Of a stretch of 64,000 nucleotides of DNA, positions 9,347 to 18,289 are shown in pieces; positions within the stretch are counted from its first letter, which is position 1; each line of letters opens with the position of its first letter. The notes under the pieces are model-generated. The model worked only from the letters and a program-made list of their open reading frames with translations. It was not told the DNA's origin and searched no databases. The position numbers were made by a program, and so were the translations under genes. Origin of the DNA: Affinundibacterium amnicola (lineage in GTDB: Bacteria > Pseudomonadota > Gammaproteobacteria > Burkholderiales > Burkholderiaceae_D); NCBI RefSeq assembly GCF_014284275.1, contig NZ_JACOFU010000001.1, positions 744,001 through 808,000 of the forward strand, given 5' to 3'.

Positions 9347-9430
9347 CGATCAGATGAGGCGGAAAACTGCTGGGAATCAATAAATCACCATTGATCACCG
9401 CTTATCATTGTTTATTGCTTCGTCTGATCG
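9347..9430. repeat. Inverted repeat in the gap between ArnA dehydrogenase gene and arnD
   Basis: CGATCAGATGAGGC (9347-9360) is matched by GCTTCGTCTGATCG (9417-9430), 12 of 14 complementary, with inner CAATAAA/TTTATTG arms. In an otherwise tightly packed operon this could be an RNA hairpin that tunes arnD expression. Its function is unknown. Confidence 0.4.
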
Positions 9431-9469
9431 TTGTCTGAACACGTCAAATACGCTTTAATCTTCTATCCA

Positions 9470-10510
9470 TTAATCCATTAATGCGCGTGCTTGTGCCACC
9501 TGACTACGATAGGCATCAAAAATATGACGCATAGAATCTGCCATCGTCGTGGTTGGTGCCCAGCCCAATTCTTCACATGTGTTGGTGATTTTTGGTACGC
9601 GGTTTTGTACGTCTTGATAACCACCACCGTAGTAAGCTGCTGATGTTGTTTCAGTCAACTGCACTTTTTTCGCAGATTCTGCATACTCAGGATATTCAGC
9701 CGCCAGATCCAACATCATGTGTGCTAGTTCACGGATAGAGTGATTATTGGTCGGATTACCGATATTGTAGATTTTGCCCGAAGCGACGCCATCTTTATTG
9801 GCGATGATACGGACCAAGGCATCGATGCCGTCGTCAATATAGGTAAATGCACGTTTTTGCGCGCCACCATCAACCAGCGAGATATTTTCTCCACGAACAA
9901 TGTGACCGAAGAATTGCGTTACTACGCGTGATGAACCTTCTTTCGGTGTGTGGATAGAATCCAAGCCCGCACCGATCCAGTTAAATGGACGGAACAGTGT
10001 GAAATTCAAACCTTCCATGCCATAACCCCAGATCACACGATCCATCAGTTGTTTAGCACAAGAATAAATCCAACGTGGCTTATTGATAGGGCCGCAAATC
10101 AATTCAGAGTTTTCTGGATCGAATTCCTCATCATGGCACATGCCATACACTTCGGATGTGGAAGGGAATACCAAATGCTTGCCGTACTTCGCTGCAGAAC
10201 GCACGATAGGTAAATTCGCTTCAAAATCCAATTCAAATACACGCAATGGCTGCTTAACATAAGTCGATGGCGTTGCGATCGCGACTAAAGGCAAGATGAC
10301 ATCACATTTCTTGACATGATATTCAACCCACTCTTTATTGATGGTGATGTCGCCTTCAAAGAAATGCATGCGCGGATGATCGAGTAAATCACCAAGACGC
10401 TCAGTTTGCATGTCCATGCCATACACTTCCCAATCCGTGGTTTCTAAAATGCGTTTGGAAAGGTGATGGCCGATAAAACCATTCACGCCTAGGATGAGGA
10501 CTTTTTTCAT
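9470..10510 (-). CDS. arnA: UDP-glucuronate decarboxylase, stand-alone ArnA C-terminal domain
   Basis: This 346-aa extended SDR protein has the NAD motif GVNGFIGHH (8-16), PSTSEVYG with S119/E120, and a Y149-x3-K153 catalytic pair. It corresponds to the dehydrogenase half of E. coli ArnA, which oxidatively decarboxylates UDP-glucuronate to UDP-Ara4O, the substrate of ArnB. The formyltransferase half is the preceding gene (10602-11543), so ArnA is split here. The TRI-type arginine region RVVTQF is also present. The product is cytoplasmic. Confidence 0.92.
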   Translation of the reverse strand: MKKVLILGVNGFIGHHLSKRILETTDWEVYGMDMQTERLGDLLDHPRMHFFEGDITINKEWVEYHVKKCDVILPLVAIATPSTYVKQPLRVFELDFEANLPIVRSAAKYGKHLVFPSTSEVYGMCHDEEFDPENSELICGPINKPRWIYSCAKQLMDRVIWGYGMEGLNFTLFRPFNWIGAGLDSIHTPKEGSSRVVTQFFGHIVRGENISLVDGGAQKRAFTYIDDGIDALVRIIANKDGVASGKIYNIGNPTNNHSIRELAHMMLDLAAEYPEYAESAKKVQLTETTSAAYYGGGYQDVQNRVPKITNTCEELGWAPTTTMADSMRHIFDAYRSQVAQARALMD

Positions 10511-10601
10511 GGTAGCTTCTCTGAGAAATTAAATAGTAGGAATTGGAATTATGGAATCAGCTGGCGTTCATGCTGACGAAGTTATCTCGACCAGGTGAGA
10601 C

Positions 10602-11543
10602 TTAACATCGGCTGAAAAATTTTGCCAGCGCATGTTGATCTAAAGTGTGGCCTTGATGTTGTAAAGCCAGAATCCTGATTGCCTTACCGTCACCACATAC
10701 GCCAAAAGTGACATTATCCACTACAGATATGCCTAGCGGCAAATTTGCGGGGAGTTTTGTGGTGGAATAATTCATCAGACGTGCCTTTTCTATAATGAAT
10801 CGTTCGCCATTCACGTCCGTAAAAGCACCGGGGTAGGGCGGCGCAACCGCTCTGTGTAAGTTATAGACCTGCTGTGCTGTTTGATTCCAGTCAATACGGC
10901 CATCTTCTGGTTTGCGCCCACCAAAATAACTTCCTTGGCTTACATCATTAACAATCTTAGCTGCATTACCCGCAATGATTGCCGGTAATGCCTTCCACAA
11001 AGTTTGTTCAGCCGCGACAGTTAACTTCCCAAAGACCTCGAATGCGGTATCGTCAGGCAAAATCGGCACCGAAGTTTGTGCAAGGATGGCACCAGCATCG
11101 GGCTTTATCGTCATTTCATGCAGCGTTGCGCCAGTTTCAGTTTCTCCATGCAAAACCGCCCAATTGACAGGGACTCTGCCACGATATTTAGGTAGCAAAG
11201 AGCCGTGCAAATTATAAGCACCACGTTTTGCGATACTGAGTATTTCGCTCGACAGCATGTGTCGATAATAAAAACTGAAGAGGAAGTCGGGCTTTAATGC
11301 CGCAATTTGTGCAATGATTTCCGTCGTGTTTGGATCATTCGGCGTAATGCGTGGGATATTGTATTCTGCACAAACTGCTGCGACTGATTCAAACCAGATG
11401 GTTTCATTGGCACTATCTTCATGGCTGACGACAAGTTTGACCTCAACGCCTCGCGCCAGTAAAGTTTTGATACTGCGCACACCGACACTATGGTAGGCAA
11501 ACACAACTGCCGTCGGCATACTGGTATTACTTGATTGCTTCAT
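10602..11543 (-). CDS. UDP-Ara4N formyltransferase, stand-alone ArnA N-terminal domain
   Basis: This 313-aa formyl-transferase family protein has the catalytic triad expected for ArnA: N111 and H113 in NLHGSLLPKYRGRVPVNW, and D149 in KPDAG. Using N10-formyltetrahydrofolate, it would formylate UDP-L-Ara4N before transfer to undecaprenyl phosphate. It overlaps the 3' end of arnC by 17 bases and precedes the dehydrogenase gene by 91 bases. A start at M9 (11519) is also possible. The C-terminal FMT-like subdomain is retained, giving a length close to the E. coli domain (about 305 aa). Confidence 0.9.
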   Translation of the reverse strand: MKQSSNTSMPTAVVFAYHSVGVRSIKTLLARGVEVKLVVSHEDSANETIWFESVAAVCAEYNIPRITPNDPNTTEIIAQIAALKPDFLFSFYYRHMLSSEILSIAKRGAYNLHGSLLPKYRGRVPVNWAVLHGETETGATLHEMTIKPDAGAILAQTSVPILPDDTAFEVFGKLTVAAEQTLWKALPAIIAGNAAKIVNDVSQGSYFGGRKPEDGRIDWNQTAQQVYNLHRAVAPPYPGAFTDVNGERFIIEKARLMNYSTTKLPANLPLGISVVDNVTFGVCGDGKAIRILALQHQGHTLDQHALAKFFSRC

Positions 11544-12486
11544 CGTGCTGTTCTTCTAAAATAGTTTGCACCACAAAGCGTGGACGACCTTGAACTTGCT
11601 GATAAATGCGCCCAACATATTCCCCGAGCAAGCCAATACCAAACAGAATCACACCCATCATAAAAAAGGCGATGGCGAACAAGGTAAACAAACCTTCTGC
11701 TTCTGCACCAAGCAAGAAACGGCGTATCAATAACAGCACGACTAGGCCGCCAGATAAACCGGAAAGTATCATTCCCATCATTGAGAATAATTGCAGGGGC
11801 ATGATGGAAAAGCCAGTCATTAAATCGAAATTAAGTCGAATCAGGCTATAGAAAGAATATTTTGATTCTCCCGCTGTACGTTCCTCGTGTTCTACAACGA
11901 TCTCTGTTGGCTTGCGCGCAAAGGTGTAGGCTAAAGCTGGCACGAAGGTATTCACCTCGGTGCATTGATTAATCAGATTAATCACATTGCGCCCATAAGC
12001 GCGCAACATATTGCCTTGATCAGTGATTTTGATGCGGGTAATTTTTTCACGTAGACGATTCATCGCCTTCGATAAATAAGTACGCCACGCGGCATCTTGG
12101 CGCTTGCGCCGAATCGATCCCACATAATCGTAACCTTCGCGCATCTTATCGACTAATGCACCGATTTCTTCTGGCGGATTTTGCAAATCGGCATCTAAGG
12201 TCACAACGATGTCACCTCGCGTTGCTTGAAAACCAGCCAAAATCGCCATGTGCTGACCGTAATTGCCATTAAATAAAACGACCCGTGTCACATCTGGGCG
12301 CAGGCGATATTGGTCAGACAAAATTTCAGCAGAGCGATCTCTGCTGCCGTCATTAACAAAAACAATTTCGTAAGTAACACCGCGTGCTGCGAGGTCATCC
12401 AGTGCTGGATACAGACGCGCATAGAGTTTAGCGAGCCCGGCTTCTTCGTTGTAAACAGGAATGACGACAGAGAGTTCTGGATGCAT
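11527..12486 (-). CDS. arnC: Undecaprenyl-phosphate Ara4FN transferase ArnC
   Basis: This GT2 family glycosyltransferase begins LSVVIPVYNEEAGL with FVNDGSRDRS and LDADLQNPPEE (donor and metal-binding DXD region). Two membrane helices lie near the C-terminus (around MPLQLFSMMGMILSG and FAIAFFMMGVILFG). It transfers 4-formamido-L-arabinose from UDP to undecaprenyl phosphate on the inner membrane. The ATG at 12484-12486 gives 319 aa, close to E. coli ArnC. A TTG at 12513 overlapping the arnB stop would add nine residues but has no Shine-Dalgarno sequence. It lies between arnB and the formyltransferase gene. Confidence 0.92.
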   Translation of the reverse strand: MHPELSVVIPVYNEEAGLAKLYARLYPALDDLAARGVTYEIVFVNDGSRDRSAEILSDQYRLRPDVTRVVLFNGNYGQHMAILAGFQATRGDIVVTLDADLQNPPEEIGALVDKMREGYDYVGSIRRKRQDAAWRTYLSKAMNRLREKITRIKITDQGNMLRAYGRNVINLINQCTEVNTFVPALAYTFARKPTEIVVEHEERTAGESKYSFYSLIRLNFDLMTGFSIMPLQLFSMMGMILSGLSGGLVVLLLIRRFLLGAEAEGLFTLFAIAFFMMGVILFGIGLLGEYVGRIYQQVQGRPRFVVQTILEEQHDEAIK

Positions 12487-12509
12487 TGTGATTTTCTGTG
12501 CTGGGAATA

Positions 12510-13646
12510 TCAAAGGCAGGATTTTACCGCAGACACCACCCGTTCGACATCACTTTCGCTCATCGCTGGAAACAGTGGCAAGGTAACGATTTGCTTGCCG
12601 ATGCGTTCGGCGATTGGAAACATGCCATCGGTAAAACCGCGTTCACGGTATAGCGTAAATAAGTGAATGGCGCGATAGTGGTACCCAAGCCCAATGCCTA
12701 GATCCAACATCTTTTGCATAAACTCGGCGCGATTAATACGTTCCGGCAAAACGATATGAAACATATGCCAATTTGAATTGGTAAAATCAGCGACTGGCAA
12801 TTCAGCCCCGGTTTGTAATTCAAATTGCTCACCAAAACTGTTGAAATAATGCGTTGCTAAAGCTTTGCGCTTCGCATTGAATTCATTTAGTCGTTTGATC
12901 TGACCCAGGCCGATTGCCGCGGACATGTCAGTCATATTGTATTTGCCGCCCAAGACATCAACATCAATACCATCTAAGCCTGAGCGCGAGACTCCTTGCA
13001 AGCGATATTTTTCGGCAAGTTTTGCTTCGGCCTCATTATTCAATACCAAACAACCACCTTCGGCTGTCATGATGTTTTTATTCACTTGAAAACTAAACGA
13101 CACGAAGTCACCAAATGAGCCTATGCGCTGACCGTGCCACAGAGAGCCAATCGCTTGTGCCGCATCTTCTACCACGCGCAAATTGTATTGTTTTGCGATT
13201 GCGTAGAGCTGATCCATATCGCAAGGCAAGCCACACATATGAACAGGAATAATGGCCTTAGTCTTAGAAGTGATTGCGGCTTCTACTTTGTTCAGATCAA
13301 TGTTGTGAGTTTTAGGATCAATATCCACAAACACGGGTGTCGCACCAACTTCAATAATCACATTCGCCGTTGCTACCCAAGAATTTGGCGTCGTAATCAC
13401 TTCGTCGCCAGCACCAATTCCGGCGATACGCAAAGCGATTTCCATGGTGCACGTACCGGAGTTAAAGGTTCGTACTGGTCGACCACCAAAATAAGCAGAC
13501 AACTGAGCTTCCAACTCTTTTACTTTTGGCCCGCTAGTGAGCCAACCAGATCGAAGCACCTCTGTCACGGCATTGATGGTGTCTTCATCAATAGTTGGCT
13601 TGGTAAATGGAAGAAACTCAAGCTTAGATTGTGGGGTTACGCTCAT
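12510..13646 (-). CDS. arnB: UDP-4-amino-4-deoxy-L-arabinose aminotransferase ArnB
   Basis: This 378-aa DegT/DnrJ/EryC1-type PLP aminotransferase has the internal-aldimine lysine at K190 in FSFQVNKNIMTAEGG and the phosphate-binding FNSGTCTMEIAL near residue 61. HMCGLPCDMDQL and EDAAQAIGS are family hallmarks. It converts UDP-Ara4O to UDP-L-Ara4N with glutamate as amino donor in the cytoplasm. The gene lies 56 bases after arnT, and its stop overlaps the alternative arnC start, which supports one transcript. Confidence 0.92.
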   Translation of the reverse strand: MSVTPQSKLEFLPFTKPTIDEDTINAVTEVLRSGWLTSGPKVKELEAQLSAYFGGRPVRTFNSGTCTMEIALRIAGIGAGDEVITTPNSWVATANVIIEVGATPVFVDIDPKTHNIDLNKVEAAITSKTKAIIPVHMCGLPCDMDQLYAIAKQYNLRVVEDAAQAIGSLWHGQRIGSFGDFVSFSFQVNKNIMTAEGGCLVLNNEAEAKLAEKYRLQGVSRSGLDGIDVDVLGGKYNMTDMSAAIGLGQIKRLNEFNAKRKALATHYFNSFGEQFELQTGAELPVADFTNSNWHMFHIVLPERINRAEFMQKMLDLGIGLGYHYRAIHLFTLYRERGFTDGMFPIAERIGKQIVTLPLFPAMSESDVERVVSAVKSCL

Positions 13647-13702
13647 AAAAACTTTCTGATAAAAACCAAAACTGGCGTGATATTCAAAAGTAGCAAATTG
13701 AA

Positions 13703-15373
13703 TTATCGGGGCATCGCAATAATGACGCGTTTAGGATCATGTCCAATCACTCGCATTGGCATTGCTTGTTTTTGTAAATCGTCATAAATCTCTTGGCGTA
13801 CAAACGCCACCGCATTTTGTCCTTTTGCATGCATGTCTCGCCATTTCAACACAAAATCTGTTTGCTTTGGAATCCATAATGCTGGCTCAATACCAACACC
13901 AAATTGCATCTCATCAGGATGCTCGACCAAGATGGTGGTACGTTGCAAATAGAATGGTAAAGCTTGCTCGTAGCGACCCACAGAAAAAATCGGAGTCTCT
14001 GACTTTAGCTCAGCTTTAATCGCATCAAGATGATAGACGCCTGCATTGTATTTACCCCAAGTATCATGTCCTAAGAACAGCGCTTGTCCAGCGAGAAATG
14101 TGCAGCAAGCCAAGGCGATGACGGACAAATCTTTGTTACGTTTGGCAAACGCCAAAGCGCTTAAGCCTCCAATAAACGCCAGTCCCGCAGCGACATAAGC
14201 CCATGGCACCATGGCTGCATAGAAGGGAATTTCATAAGCATGTTTTGCCATGCCAGCAATTTTTGGTGTAAGCGCTAACGATACCGCGCCTATTGTCAAC
14301 ATCAGTGCTGCATTTAAGCGCAAGCTGAATGTCGAAATTTGTTCTAGTTGGCAGGCGATTAAAATCGCTAACGCGGGGAAAATCGGCAAAATATAGGACG
14401 GTAATTTAGAGCCAGAAATGCTAAAGAAAAAGAAAATAAATGTGACCCAGATGAAGAGCATTTTTTTCACTTGAAATCGCGTATTTTCTTTACGTAAACT
14501 GGTGATTAAGCTTTGTATTAACAAGCCAAGCCAAGGCAAGATACCGATCAACAATAATGGGACGAAGTAGTACCAAGCGCCATCTCGTTTATGAACGGTG
14601 CTAGTAAAACGTTGAAAATGTTCGTGAATAAAGAAAAAGTGTGGATGTTCAGGATTGGCCTGCCACACCAAAATAAACCATGGCGCGGTGATGGCAAAAA
14701 ACAGCAGCAAACCTTTGCCCATGTGTAAGCGCAACCACAAGCCTAGATCACGAGACCAGATGGTGTACAAAACCAATACGGCGCCAGGTAAAACAAAGCC
14801 AATTAAACCTTTGGACATGGTCGCTAATGCCATGCCTGCCCAGCATAACAGCATACCGTTACGCTGTTCGTTTGCGCTGGCACCATCTCGTTGCGCCAAC
14901 AACAAACCACACAGAGCCAGGGTCATCATGCTCGATAAGCCCATATCTAAAGAATTGATATGTCCCATCGCTGCCCAATAAAAACTCGCACCTAAAACAC
15001 AAGCTGTATTAATCGCGACACGACGACCATACAATTTTAGTGCGGTATAACTAGCTGCTGCGATGCCGATTAAACCGCACAGGCCGGTCCATAATCTTGC
15101 CTGCCAGTCACCCAAACCAAACAGGCTGAAGGTGAGTGCGTTCATCCAATTTTGTAAGGGCGGCTTTTCAAAATATTTAATGCCGTTTAAGCGTAGCGTA
15201 ATCCAATCACCTGTCGCCGCCATTTCACGTGCCATTTCAGCGTAACGGCCTTCGTCGGTTGGCACTAGAGTACGTGCACCTAGCATATAGAACCACACGA
15301 CTAAAAAGCCAAATAAAATCGCCCACAGAGTGCGTGGTGAATCATACGGTGATTTCATCAGTGGCTGATTCAT
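13703..15373 (-). CDS. arnT: Lipid A L-Ara4N glycosyltransferase ArnT
   Basis: This 556-aa polytopic GT-C/PMT-type membrane protein has the periplasmic acidic motif PTDEGRYAEMA (D40 E41) followed by GDWITLRLNGIKYFEKPPLQ, as in ArnT/PMT enzymes, and about ten or more hydrophobic segments. It moves L-Ara4N from undecaprenyl phosphate to lipid A phosphates at the outer face of the inner membrane, lowering negative charge and giving resistance to polymyxins and cationic peptides. It is the first arn gene here (last in enterobacteria) and overlaps the upstream Mth938-like gene by ATGA. No ArnE/ArnF flippase gene is found in the window. Confidence 0.9.
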   Translation of the reverse strand: MNQPLMKSPYDSPRTLWAILFGFLVVWFYMLGARTLVPTDEGRYAEMAREMAATGDWITLRLNGIKYFEKPPLQNWMNALTFSLFGLGDWQARLWTGLCGLIGIAAASYTALKLYGRRVAINTACVLGASFYWAAMGHINSLDMGLSSMMTLALCGLLLAQRDGASANEQRNGMLLCWAGMALATMSKGLIGFVLPGAVLVLYTIWSRDLGLWLRLHMGKGLLLFFAITAPWFILVWQANPEHPHFFFIHEHFQRFTSTVHKRDGAWYYFVPLLLIGILPWLGLLIQSLITSLRKENTRFQVKKMLFIWVTFIFFFFSISGSKLPSYILPIFPALAILIACQLEQISTFSLRLNAALMLTIGAVSLALTPKIAGMAKHAYEIPFYAAMVPWAYVAAGLAFIGGLSALAFAKRNKDLSVIALACCTFLAGQALFLGHDTWGKYNAGVYHLDAIKAELKSETPIFSVGRYEQALPFYLQRTTILVEHPDEMQFGVGIEPALWIPKQTDFVLKWRDMHAKGQNAVAFVRQEIYDDLQKQAMPMRVIGHDPKRVIIAMPR

Positions 15374-15747
15374 GCTGGTTCCAAAATCAACGCTAATGCG
15401 ACCTTGCGACCTTCGGTCATCAGGATGTTATAGGTGCGGCAAGCAGCCTGATTGTCCATGCATTCAACGCCTTTGTGCTGTGCGCTTAGTGCGGCAATCA
15501 ATTTTGGATGAATAAATTTTTGTTTCTTGCCCGTACCCAGAATCACAACATCTGGCGCCATCGAAGCAATTTGTTCAAAGTGTGCTGGCGCTAAAGCATC
15601 GAAACTCGCGACATCCCAATTTACTGGCGGCATCTCAGGTAGCACAATCAAACTATGCTCAAAGCGAAGCAAATTAAACTCGACGCCTTTGTCATCGTAG
15701 GCGGTTACGGTTTGATACTGTTGGGTATTTGTGGAGTGCAGCTTCAT
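15370..15747 (-). CDS. Mth938-like (DUF498/Xcc1710-like) protein
   Basis: This 125-aa small alpha/beta protein shows the Mth938 fold pattern: HSLIVLPEMPPVNWD, then PDVVILGTGKKQKFIHP and GVECMDNQAACRTYNILM with ALALI. Bacterial members have no established function; one human relative is a mitochondrial assembly factor. Its stop overlaps the arnT start (ATGA), so it is translationally coupled to the arn operon and probably provides the operon promoter region (15748-15860). Linkage to arn genes is an observation of this locus; a role in L-Ara4N synthesis is not implied by the sequence. Confidence 0.8.
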   Translation of the reverse strand: MKLHSTNTQQYQTVTAYDDKGVEFNLLRFEHSLIVLPEMPPVNWDVASFDALAPAHFEQIASMAPDVVILGTGKKQKFIHPKLIAALSAQHKGVECMDNQAACRTYNILMTEGRKVALALILEPA

Positions 15748-15866
15748 GATTTTTTAAAATAATTGTAATTTGCGCTCTGAAGAGGCGCTGACCGAAAAAA
15801 ACTGGCGCATTGTAGCGTTTTATCGCTACGCATCAAAGGGGTGCGATGATTTATCGCTAAATAACT

Positions 15867-15903
15867 AAAGACGCAAATAATTGTCCATCTTTTGAGCGTC
15901 TTT
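15867..15903. terminator. Possible terminator after the Gcr-type gene
   Basis: AAAGACGC (15867-15874) pairs with GCGTCTTT (15896-15903), an 8-bp stem with a 21-nt loop, between the minus-strand Gcr gene and the arn transcription unit. The U-run on the minus strand is weak, so this is tentative. A second stem GTAGCG/CGCTAC occurs at 15812-15829. Confidence 0.4.
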
Positions 15904-15940
15904 TGAGTTGTTTTATTAATATGATTATTGTGATTTAACC

Positions 15941-17974
15941 TTAATTTACATTTCTTGGGGGAAGTAAAAATTCGCGAGGATTCGATTTAAACCTACGACC
16001 TATCGCTCTGAGCAATGCTAATCGCTGGGTAAAATCAACACCTCGGGCACGTAAAGCAACGGACAATGCCAGATAAAAACTGACACCCAGATTCACGATG
16101 CCTATGCCTAAAAAGCCTATCGCCGTCGTTAAAATCAATTGCCACGGCAACTTAAAGTCCAAGGCAAACAAAGAGTAACCCCACATTGCAGAAGACAAAG
16201 TCGTGTGTCGCACATCAAGCGGCAAACCAAGCAGCGCACCAAGACCGGCGGCACCACCTAATAAGAAGCCTAAGAAGAAATTACCTGCCAGTACACCGAG
16301 ATTATCGCGAATATATTCACTGACGCGTTGCCAGCGGGCCGCGCCGAATAATTTCTGTGCCCATTTCAATTGGTTTAGTCGTTCGGGAATCCGGCTGTAG
16401 CTACAAAGATTATCGTAGTAACCAGCGATCAACCCGGCTAAAAATAAACAGACACCGGCAACGCCAGCAAAAATTAGGGTACCTGCGCTCAAAATATCAA
16501 TATCGTGCAGCAGATGTTTGGCTTTTTCTGGTGTTAAAAAATGTGCACCACTCAGATAGTGCACCAGATATGCAATCAATAAAGCGACTGGAATTGCTAG
16601 TCCAATATTGCCAATGATCGCCGCTAGCTGCGTTCGCATGGTGCGAGCAACCAAACTGACTAAAGGCTCAAGATCGCGCTGGCGTTCACGTGGATTACCC
16701 TGGATCTCGCCGATTGCAGCGGCGATTGCATTGGCGGTCATTGCAGGCTGTTTGGTGGCAACTGAAAAATGCAATAAATGAATCAGCACAAAACCTAAAC
16801 CATAGTTAATACAATTCGCTAGCACTTCCGCCAATGGCGCTAAACCACGCATACCAATATTAATTTTTATCGCTGCAACCAATGCAACAGCACAACCACC
16901 TCCAGCCGCAGCTCTCAGCATCGTAAAATAATCGCTGCGAGTCTCGGTAATGTAATGCTCGCCGCTACGTCCAGCATTTTCTGTCACCCGCAAGGCGACA
17001 AGTTCTGCATTTTGTCGCCAAAACTGGCGCACATTATTTTGACAACATTCGGCAATTGCCAGCTCTTGCCATAAACCGGCAATATGAATCACACAATTTT
17101 TTTGATCATTCTGTGCATAACTAGAAAGCAGGGCGCTTAAGCTAACGAGTCTATCTAAGTGCTGTTGCAGTCGTCTTAAATGAAAGGTCAAATAAAAACT
17201 CGCTCCCTGCTGCTGAGCACGTTTGCGAATCCGGTCTATTGTGCTGCGAGCTTGTGCGACCAATACATCGAGGTGAGAAGTGTCAGTGTCGATCACCTGA
17301 TGATCATTCCCTGAATAATCGACCGATCTAACCGTGTTTAGCCTCAGCAAACTAGCTTCTATCGCTTTGGTTAAATCGAGCGCTTCTTCACACACGCCCA
17401 AAAAAGGTGAAACATGATTTTCCAGGCTGGGATCTAAACGCAGCATTTCGGATTCCAATCCGGCGGCAGCAATACGATGCGCCACCACACGCAAAGCCTC
17501 AACCACATCCGCAAGCATGGCTGTCCCACCTGAATTGGTTTGACTATTATCAAACCCAAGCAAGCGAATTAAGGATTGCCAATCTTCCGGTTTACTTGCT
17601 GCCAACCATTCTGCATCGCTAGGCTTGAGAATTTCGCGTAACGCATCTTTGAGCTGAGAAACATCATCAACTTCCGGCAATAGCTTGTGAGAAATCCGCC
17701 GCATGGTTTCAGAGAGCACACTAGTTGCCGGATAAATACCTGAAGTCGCCAACAGTAAGACGGCATGTCGATTCGAAAACAACTGCAACAAACCAACACG
17801 TAAGCCAGTTGCTAAATGCGGCTCTTCTTGGAGCAAACTTAGTAATGCAGGTAACTGTGAATCGCCACCAGTCGTATGTGGCCTCAACGCATCAAATAAA
17901 TCCATCAACTGCGGCAGTGGATTAGATTCTGGATTTGTTGGATTTTGGAAAGAAAGGAGAAGGCTTTTTAGCAT
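15941..17974 (-). CDS. Gcr-type 'site-specific recombinase' family membrane protein
   Basis: This 677-aa protein resembles the family named site-specific recombinase Gcr (PF10136 type) in beta-proteobacteria. The N-terminal half is soluble and helical with Leu-rich segments; the C-terminal half has about six hydrophobic helices (for example MLRAAAGGGCAVALVAAIKI and IGLAIPVALLIAYLVHYLSG). Despite the family name, I see no catalytic recombinase motif of serine or tyrosine type, and the fold is that of an inner-membrane protein. It is monocistronic, with alaA divergent 315 bp away. Function is unknown. Confidence 0.75.
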   Translation of the reverse strand: MLKSLLLSFQNPTNPESNPLPQLMDLFDALRPHTTGGDSQLPALLSLLQEEPHLATGLRVGLLQLFSNRHAVLLLATSGIYPATSVLSETMRRISHKLLPEVDDVSQLKDALREILKPSDAEWLAASKPEDWQSLIRLLGFDNSQTNSGGTAMLADVVEALRVVAHRIAAAGLESEMLRLDPSLENHVSPFLGVCEEALDLTKAIEASLLRLNTVRSVDYSGNDHQVIDTDTSHLDVLVAQARSTIDRIRKRAQQQGASFYLTFHLRRLQQHLDRLVSLSALLSSYAQNDQKNCVIHIAGLWQELAIAECCQNNVRQFWRQNAELVALRVTENAGRSGEHYITETRSDYFTMLRAAAGGGCAVALVAAIKINIGMRGLAPLAEVLANCINYGLGFVLIHLLHFSVATKQPAMTANAIAAAIGEIQGNPRERQRDLEPLVSLVARTMRTQLAAIIGNIGLAIPVALLIAYLVHYLSGAHFLTPEKAKHLLHDIDILSAGTLIFAGVAGVCLFLAGLIAGYYDNLCSYSRIPERLNQLKWAQKLFGAARWQRVSEYIRDNLGVLAGNFFLGFLLGGAAGLGALLGLPLDVRHTTLSSAMWGYSLFALDFKLPWQLILTTAIGFLGIGIVNLGVSFYLALSVALRARGVDFTQRLALLRAIGRRFKSNPREFLLPPRNVN

Positions 17975-18289
17975 GGATTCTTTTCAAGAAAAGTTCAAAG
18001 TGTTTGAAAATGCATAAGCATAAGTCTAGATCATACATTACTCGCAATATCTGACTGTTTGGTACAAAACAATTACTAGGGATGCTGATAGATGCTGATT
18101 TCCTGCGGAGATTTAACACATTTAATCTATTAAATTGTGCTGAATTTAAAAAAGCCAAGAGGAAAATACAGTCTGAATACAAATACCCTTAAATAATTTG
18201 GTAAAACACATTGATAAAATCAGGCGCTTTGGGCAGAATGGTTCATTCGGCAGTGCAGCATTTTTAATTCACTTTTTGAAAGCAGTCTC
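17975..18289. other. Divergent intergenic region between the Gcr-type gene and alaA
   Basis: This is a 315-bp AT-rich stretch carrying the promoters of both flanking genes. I see a short direct repeat (GATGCTGATAGATGCTGAT) and TAAAAT-like -10 candidates near 18215. No coding sequence, RNA gene or strong hairpin is evident. Confidence 0.5.

Noticed and set aside
15941..17974. Treating the Gcr-type 'site-specific recombinase' as a mobile-element gene
   Set aside because: No serine or tyrosine recombinase motifs are visible and half of it is membrane helices; the family name appears to be historical.
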